A stretch of DNA of 26,212 nucleotides from JBHJOF01 sp050330055. Lineage in GTDB: Bacteria; Pseudomonadota; Alphaproteobacteria; Kiloniellales; JAKSDN01. Under the pieces are notes generated by a model. That model worked only from the letters and a program-made list of their open reading frames with translations, was not told the DNA's origin and searched no databases. Location: the NCBI GenBank assembly GCA_050330055.1, contig JBHJOF010000235.1:1-26212 (forward strand). The letters are read 5' to 3'. Shown piece by piece: positions 21,980 to 26,212 of this stretch. Position numbers and translations under genes: made by a program. How positions within the stretch are numbered: position 1 is the first letter of the stretch; every line of letters begins with the position of its first letter.

Positions 21980-23920
21980 ATGGATACACACGATAGAAAG
22001 GTCATAGACGTCCTCAGTGATCAGAAGCGGTTCATCGTGCCCTTCTATCAGCGGCACTACAAATGGGACGAACGGCTTTGGCTATCATTTTGGGAGAATG
22101 TTCTGGCTAAGGCACAGGAGGCGTTGGAGCAGAAGCCGAAGTTCGATCACTACATGGGGGCGCTGATTCTCGCACCCGAAGCCTATACCGTGGCAGTGAC
22201 ACCGCGCCTTCATATCGTCGACGGTCAGCAGCGGCTCACGACATTCCAGCTTTTCCTCACGGCTATGCGAGAGGCGGCGGCCAGGCTTGACCATCCACAG
22301 ATCGACGAAGCCGTACGCAACTACCTATTCAACAGGCCAATGACAGGCGACATAGGCGACGACGCAGAGTTCAAGCTCGCCCCGAACCGCGCCGATCGGG
22401 TGATCTTTTATAAGCTCATCCGCGATGGCCTGGATGCCGTGAGGGCCGAGCATAGCGACTGGTTCTTCAAGAATGGCAACGTGATTAAGAAATACGCGCC
22501 CAAGACTGTGCGGGCTGTCGCATACTTCGAGAAGCGCATTTTGCAGTTCGCGCAGGTAGGCTTTGTCGAGGAGGTCGAAGACGAGGAAGATGTGGCGGCC
22601 GCTCAAGCCAACGATGAGCCGAGCCTGCAGCTCCAGCGGCTTCTGGCGCTGATGACCGCACTGCTGAACCACCTCAAGTTGGTCGTGATCACGCTCGACG
22701 AGAATGACGACGCACAGGTGATCTTCGAGACACTGAACAGCAAGAATGAACCACTCACGGCGATGGAGCTAGTCAGAAACAACATCTTCCAGAGGGCGGC
22801 GACGGAAAGCGAAGCAGCGGAGCAACTCTTTGAGACAAAGTGGGGGCCGTTTGAGAGTCGGTTTTGGGAGGAGACGGCGCCTCGGGCGCGCCCGAGCCGG
22901 CCTCGGATCGACCACTTCCTCAGTCACGCGCTCACAGCCCAGACTGGTGAGGAGATCTCTCTGCGGGAGCTCTATGCCGAATACCGGGCCTTCGCCCGAC
23001 CGAAAGGAGCGCCACGATTCGCAACTGTAGAGGAAGAGTTGAACGCACTCTTGCGCTATGCACCAGTATATCAAGCGCTTGAGGGTGAAGGAGCCGACAC
23101 TGACCTTAAGTGGCTTGGCCAAAAGCTTCTGCTGTGGGAGGTGACGACCGCCTATCCGGTGGTCTTTGCCGTTGCGGTTGCAGACGTCGAGTCGGAATTG
23201 AAGCGTGCTATCTACGAGCTTCTGAACTCGTACCTCGTGCGCCGCACAGTATGTGGCCTCACGCCAAAGAATCTGAACAAAAACTTTCAGCGCATGGTAG
23301 CGGCGCTGTTGCGGAAAGGAGTGTCGGTCGAGACAATAGTCGAGACGTTTCAAGATCAGAAAGGCGACTCGGTCCGATTTCCATCGGATGACGAGTTTGT
23401 CGAGGCGATCCGCAGCTATCCAGTCTACTTGAGGTTCCACCGCAAAGACCGGTTACGCGAGATTCTCTGGGATCTCGAGTGCGCGATGCGCGATAAATTC
23501 ACGGTCAACACAGTACGGCCCGCGTCGATCTCAATCGAGCACATCATGCCGCAACAATGGACAGCGCATTGGCCATTGCCGAACGGGCAGTTGGTGGACG
23601 GCTTCGATGTTATGCAAAATCCGATGGCCCATGATGAGGAAACGCGAAACCATGTGCAGACTCGCGAACGGTTGATCCACACGATCGGCAACCTCACGCT
23701 GGTAACGGGTCCTGCAAACACTTCCGCGTCGAATGCCGATTTCGAGAAGAAGAGGCGGCTACTGAACAAGAGCCTGCTGGCGATGAACGCGGAGATCATC
23801 GAACGCTCGAACTGGTCCGAGGGAGATATCCTGGCGCGCAGCACGGCGCTCGGAGAGGTGGCCGTCAAGGTGTGGCCTGCCCTAGGGCAATACGGACGGG
23901 ATCAATACGAATTTCTATGA
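21980..23920 (+). CDS. DUF262/DUF1524 fused (GmrSD-like) type IV restriction protein
   Basis: The single chain of 646 residues joins two domains. The N-terminal DUF262 (GmrS-like, ParB/Srx-type nucleotide-binding fold) shows VPFYQRHYKWDE (about 20-31) and IVDGQQRLTTFQLFL (about 79-93). A helical middle with FETLNSKNEPLTAMELVRN follows. The C-terminal DUF1524 HNH-type nuclease shows SIEHIMPQQW (about 518-527) and HTIGNLTLVTGPANTSASNADFEKKR (about 570). Related GmrSD enzymes cut glucosylated or otherwise modified phage DNA using NTP. Here it is island cargo for defence. AAGGAGG precedes ATG21980. Its stop lies five bases from the stop of the opposing vapC remnant. Target modification unknown. 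Confidence 0.88.
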   Translation: MDTHDRKVIDVLSDQKRFIVPFYQRHYKWDERLWLSFWENVLAKAQEALEQKPKFDHYMGALILAPEAYTVAVTPRLHIVDGQQRLTTFQLFLTAMREAAARLDHPQIDEAVRNYLFNRPMTGDIGDDAEFKLAPNRADRVIFYKLIRDGLDAVRAEHSDWFFKNGNVIKKYAPKTVRAVAYFEKRILQFAQVGFVEEVEDEEDVAAAQANDEPSLQLQRLLALMTALLNHLKLVVITLDENDDAQVIFETLNSKNEPLTAMELVRNNIFQRAATESEAAEQLFETKWGPFESRFWEETAPRARPSRPRIDHFLSHALTAQTGEEISLRELYAEYRAFARPKGAPRFATVEEELNALLRYAPVYQALEGEGADTDLKWLGQKLLLWEVTTAYPVVFAVAVADVESELKRAIYELLNSYLVRRTVCGLTPKNLNKNFQRMVAALLRKGVSVETIVETFQDQKGDSVRFPSDDEFVEAIRSYPVYLRFHRKDRLREILWDLECAMRDKFTVNTVRPASISIEHIMPQQWTAHWPLPNGQLVDGFDVMQNPMAHDEETRNHVQTRERLIHTIGNLTLVTGPANTSASNADFEKKRRLLNKSLLAMNAEIIERSNWSEGDILARSTALGEVAVKVWPALGQYGRDQYEFL

Positions 23921-23925
23921 CGATG

Positions 23926-24334
23926 TCACGTCCTGCCCGCCATGAAGTTGCCCGGCGAGACCGCGGTGTCCGGAAAGGCGTCGATGACCCTTCTGTCCAG
24001 GGTCACCAGTTTGATGTCGAAACTCTGCGCAAGCGCAACGAATTCGCAGTCGTAGGCCGAGCAGGGGCTTTGAGCGACCAGCGTCAGGACGTCGCGCGCC
24101 CACTTCGTATTCCTTGTCCTGAAGCAGGGCTTCGGCCTCCGCCTGTAGGTTGATTGCCTCCTCGAGGGTAATCAGGGATTTGCGCAGGTAGAGGGCGAGC
24201 ACGTTGCGCATCTCGCTGCGCCACAGGATGGGCGCGATCCAGTCGGGATCGACGCTGAAGAGACGCTCAGCCAGTTCGGTATGTGGGGAGGGCAGCAGCA
24301 TATGGGCGATGACGTTCGTGTCGACGACGATCAC
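23926..24334 (-). pseudogene. Frameshifted PIN-domain toxin (second vapC)
   Basis: The first 80 residues (MIVVDTNVIAHMLLP...KEYEVGAR) match the resident toxin at 18768-19178 closely. Near 24094-24101 the run GCGCGCGC of the resident gene is two bases shorter here, so the frame shifts and the reading continues as unrelated RRPDAGRSK. The old frame can still be followed to its natural stop at 23926 (...FMAGRT). The last catalytic acids (YDCEF, VTLDR) are therefore lost. GTG24334 overlaps the antitoxin stop (GTGA) as in the intact pair. Confidence 0.85.
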
Positions 24335-24573
24335 GACCGACCTTCGTCGATCGCCTCGAGAACGTCCTCTTCGCTGACCGCCTTCGGGTCGATCCGGGGG
24401 CGCAGGCTGCGGATACGGGCGAGGCGCTCCTCGGCGGTGATCCTCTTCGGCCTCAGGACCGTCTCCAGGCAGTGGATCAGCTCGCTGTTGACGGAGCGGC
24501 GATGTGCCTGGGCCTGCTGCTTCAGGCGCTCATAGAGATCGTCCGGGATGTTCTTGAGCGTAATGGTGGTCAT
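24331..24573 (-). CDS. Intact VapB/FitA-type antitoxin of the element
   Basis: This 80-residue ribbon-helix-helix antitoxin (MTTITLKNIPDDLYERLKQQAQAHRRSVNSEL) has the acidic tail SEEDVLEAIDEGRS. It is about 85% identical by eye to the resident antitoxin at 19175-19417. Its own toxin is frameshifted, so it is an orphan antitoxin that may bind the resident toxin or operator. Confidence 0.87.
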   Translation of the reverse strand: MTTITLKNIPDDLYERLKQQAQAHRRSVNSELIHCLETVLRPKRITAEERLARIRSLRPRIDPKAVSEEDVLEAIDEGRS

Positions 24574-24600
24574 GGGCTGGCCCTCAAGGATGCATTATGG

Positions 24601-24613
24601 AACCAACGTGGTT
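24601..24613. promoter_or_regulatory. Operator of the second vapBC locus
   Basis: AACCA-ACG-TGGTT, the counterpart of the palindrome at 19444-19456, lies at the same distance (27 bases) from the antitoxin start. Confidence 0.5.
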
Positions 24614-24835
24614 CTAACTACGTTGCCTTGCAAGCGGGCCGGTGCCCTACATGCGGATCAATCCTTAGATTCAACAATAATGGCGACGAATTTATTCGAT
24701 AAGCCGTTGTCATTTCAGGTATTTTTCTGATCTTAGTGTAGCCCACAATCTCTACCACACTGTGAACTTCGCTGGTGCAGGACTCCCCTTGCCGATCTGT
24801 TCTAAACATGCCCACCGGCCGCTGCATCGAGCGGT

Positions 24836-24844
24836 TTATCCACA
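24836..24844 (+). promoter_or_regulatory. Perfect DnaA box
   Basis: TTATCCACA matches the strict DnaA-box consensus. It is a single site in an intergenic, partly AT-rich region of the element; no iterons are seen, so an origin cannot be claimed. Confidence 0.3.
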
Positions 24845-24900
24845 GACCTTGACTGCAATCATCGATAGCTGCAACCTATCCCTCTGCAGAGGAGGGGGAT

Positions 24901-25323
24901 ATGCAACTGAAGCTCAAGCGCACCCAGCGTGCCGGGGGACTCATGGGTGGCAAGGTCTACTTCGCCCTCGACGCCAGAGCCGACCTCACCGAGGAGGAGG
25001 CGCACAACGTCAGGAAGTACAAGCTCGGCTCTGAGGTGATCTACAACTCCGAGGCCTCGCGGAAGCACCTGCAGTCCGGCGCGGCGGCTCTGGCCACCGG
25101 AAACGTCGGCGGGCTACTCAAGAGCTCCGTGTCCCTGGCCATGTCGCGGCTCTCGCTCAACGTCACCGTGGAGAGCCTCACCAAGGGTCATCACATCGAG
25201 TGCAAGGACCTCGAAGAGCTCCTGGGCGCGGAAGAGGCGATCCGGCAGGCCTGCGAGAACGTGAAAACCTACCTCGCGGTCGCCGCGACCTTCGACGGCA
25301 GGGAGGAGGTCGTCGAGTACTGA
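24901..25323 (+). CDS. Unknown small protein coupled to a VirD4/HerA-like ATPase
   Basis: I do not recognise the family. The 140-residue protein has no signal peptide or membrane helix. It has a beta-rich start (QLKLKRTQRAGGLMGGKVYFALDARADLT), a helical centre with a small-residue stretch (SGAAALATGNVGGLLKSSVSLAMSRLSL), and an acidic helical end (CKDLEELLGAEEAIRQACENVKTYL). GGAGGGGG precedes ATG24901. Its TGA overlaps the start of the next gene (TGATG), so the two products are made together and probably interact. Confidence 0.75.
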   Translation: MQLKLKRTQRAGGLMGGKVYFALDARADLTEEEAHNVRKYKLGSEVIYNSEASRKHLQSGAAALATGNVGGLLKSSVSLAMSRLSLNVTVESLTKGHHIECKDLEELLGAEEAIRQACENVKTYLAVAATFDGREEVVEY

Positions 25324-26212
25324 TGGACGACCAGGACGTCAAAGCGATCGCCGGTCTCATCATCGGCGCTGCTTCGCTGGTCCTCCTCGTCTACGCCTCC
25401 GTCTTTCTCATCCCCCTCGCCGCCCTCGTCTTCGTCGGCTGGCTGATCCACTATTCGCTCCACAAGAGCCCCAAGGCGCTCGAACAGAAAGCCCGCGAGC
25501 ACACGCACCAGCTCTACCAGGAGGCGCTGGAACGCTACCACTTCAAGGACAGCACCGAGTTCGCCGCCGAGATCCTCACCCGGCTGCCGGAGGTCCCGAC
25601 CGAGATAGGGGCGTGCCTCGGGGAGGTGGCGATCGCCCTCTACGAGAACGAGCACTATCCCTCCGTTCCCGAGCCCCCGCTCATCTGCAACTCCATCGAG
25701 GGCGCGCGCTATCGCGACCTGCTCGCCAAGCTCACGTCGCATGACGCCAAGCGGGCGGCCGACATCGTGACCGAAAGCTTGGCCACCTTCGTCTCCTACA
25801 TGCCCGATATGGGACATTTGGGAGAAGGGACACTGCAGGCGAGCCTGGTGCCCGACCCCGAGGCCGTGCTGCAGACCATCCTTCCGTTCTATGAGGACAC
25901 GACCTTCTCCAACCTGCGGGAGGTTCTCGATCGGAACCTCCACGACATTTCGGGCGTGCCGTATCACCAGAAGAACAGCCCGAAGCTCGTCATGCCCACC
26001 GAGTACAAGGGCGAGAACATCCAGTACGCCTACTTGAAAGATACGCCCCTCCTCGCTCTCTTCGACCTGCGGCTCCCGTTCGGGGTTCCGGAGACGAGCA
26101 AGTGGGAGCACACCGCGATCGTCGGCGGGACTGGCCAGGGCAAGACCACGCTGCTCCAGCACCTCATCCTTGAAGACCTGAAGAGCGATAATGCGGTCGT
26201 CGTAGTGGACAG
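25323..26212 (+). CDS. Membrane-anchored P-loop ATPase, VirD4/HerA-like (partial)
   Basis: The reading frame is open from ATG25323 to the window end (at least 296 residues) and is cut by the edge. Residues about 8-43 form a long hydrophobic segment or two short helices (AIAGLIIGAASLVLLVYASVF and IPLAALVFVGWLI). A soluble stretch of about 220 residues has no motif I know. A Walker A motif, AIVGGTGQGKTTLLQHLI, follows at about 268-285, then a strand that begins the Walker B (NAVVVVD). The layout fits FtsK/HerA/VirD4-type DNA or protein pumps that use conserved GxTGxGKT loops. It may be a conjugation coupling protein or a defence ATPase. The start overlaps the stop of the preceding gene by one base. 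Confidence 0.75.
   Translation, partial: MDDQDVKAIAGLIIGAASLVLLVYASVFLIPLAALVFVGWLIHYSLHKSPKALEQKAREHTHQLYQEALERYHFKDSTEFAAEILTRLPEVPTEIGACLGEVAIALYENEHYPSVPEPPLICNSIEGARYRDLLAKLTSHDAKRAADIVTESLATFVSYMPDMGHLGEGTLQASLVPDPEAVLQTILPFYEDTTFSNLREVLDRNLHDISGVPYHQKNSPKLVMPTEYKGENIQYAYLKDTPLLALFDLRLPFGVPETSKWEHTAIVGGTGQGKTTLLQHLILEDLKSDNAVVVVD

Larger units (their letters stand above)
24574..24900. other. 327-bp intergenic region
   Basis: No gene is seen. The region holds the vapB operator (24601-24613), an AT-rich stretch (24655-24760), a perfect DnaA box (24836-24844) and a CCTCTGCAGAGG palindrome (24881-24892) beside the ribosome site of the next gene. No clear promoter pair is seen for the gene at 24901. 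Confidence 0.5.

Overview
The window is high-GC (roughly 65-72% in most genes) with ordinary bacterial gene structure. The gene content (an FecI/FecR/TonB-receptor cassette, an extracellular PHB depolymerase, a creatininase-family enzyme, an IlvB-like ThDP enzyme, AlpA and a DUF4102-type integrase) suggests an alphaproteobacterium, perhaps of the Rhodospirillales type. That placement is inference; no rRNA or marker gene is present.

Region 1 (1-2792) holds intergenic hairpin repeats, then a divergent pair: a creatininase-family amidohydrolase (minus) and an acetolactate-synthase-like ThDP enzyme (plus). Region 2 (2793-9376) is visibly lower in GC in its intergenic parts and is the most interesting part. 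It carries a compact secretion/assembly system resembling the Pseudomonas Fap functional-amyloid machinery: a coiled-coil plus beta-barrel outer-membrane protein (FapF-like), a C39 peptidase (FapD-like), and four small Sec-targeted proteins. Two of the four carry a textbook double-glycine cleavage motif behind their Sec signal. A dedicated sigma-54 activator lies at the right end. Two nearly identical -24/-12 promoters (15 of 16 bases the same) sit ahead of the four-gene operon and of the separate fourth secreted protein. The activator itself has a sigma-70 promoter whose -35 box overlaps a perfect CRP-type palindrome. The island is bracketed by the intact 3' end of the ThDP-enzyme gene on the left and by a 130-bp internally deleted copy of that same 3' end on the right (9377-9506), a trace of how it was inserted or rearranged.

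Region 3 (9507-14049) has a GNAT acetyltransferase, a truncated NosX/ApbE-like flavin transferase and a ChaN-like protein as a plus-strand run, then a PHB depolymerase (minus) and a YdcF/DUF218 membrane protein (plus). Region 4 (14075-18700) is an iron-uptake cassette on the minus strand: ECF sigma, FecR regulator and TonB-dependent receptor, with a matching Fur-like 15-bp operator ahead of both the sigma and the receptor genes.

Region 5 (18768-20182) has a resident VapBC/FitAB toxin-antitoxin pair and a SeqA-like plus RAMA-like DNA-binding protein. At 20242-20286 lies the 3' part of a tRNA-Lys(CTT), on the minus strand, which I read as one attachment end of an integrated element. The element runs rightward beyond the window: integrase, AlpA, a fused DUF262/DUF1524 (GmrSD-like) restriction protein, a second VapBC locus whose toxin is frameshifted, and a small unknown protein overlapping the start of a membrane-anchored VirD4/HerA-type ATPase cut by the window edge.
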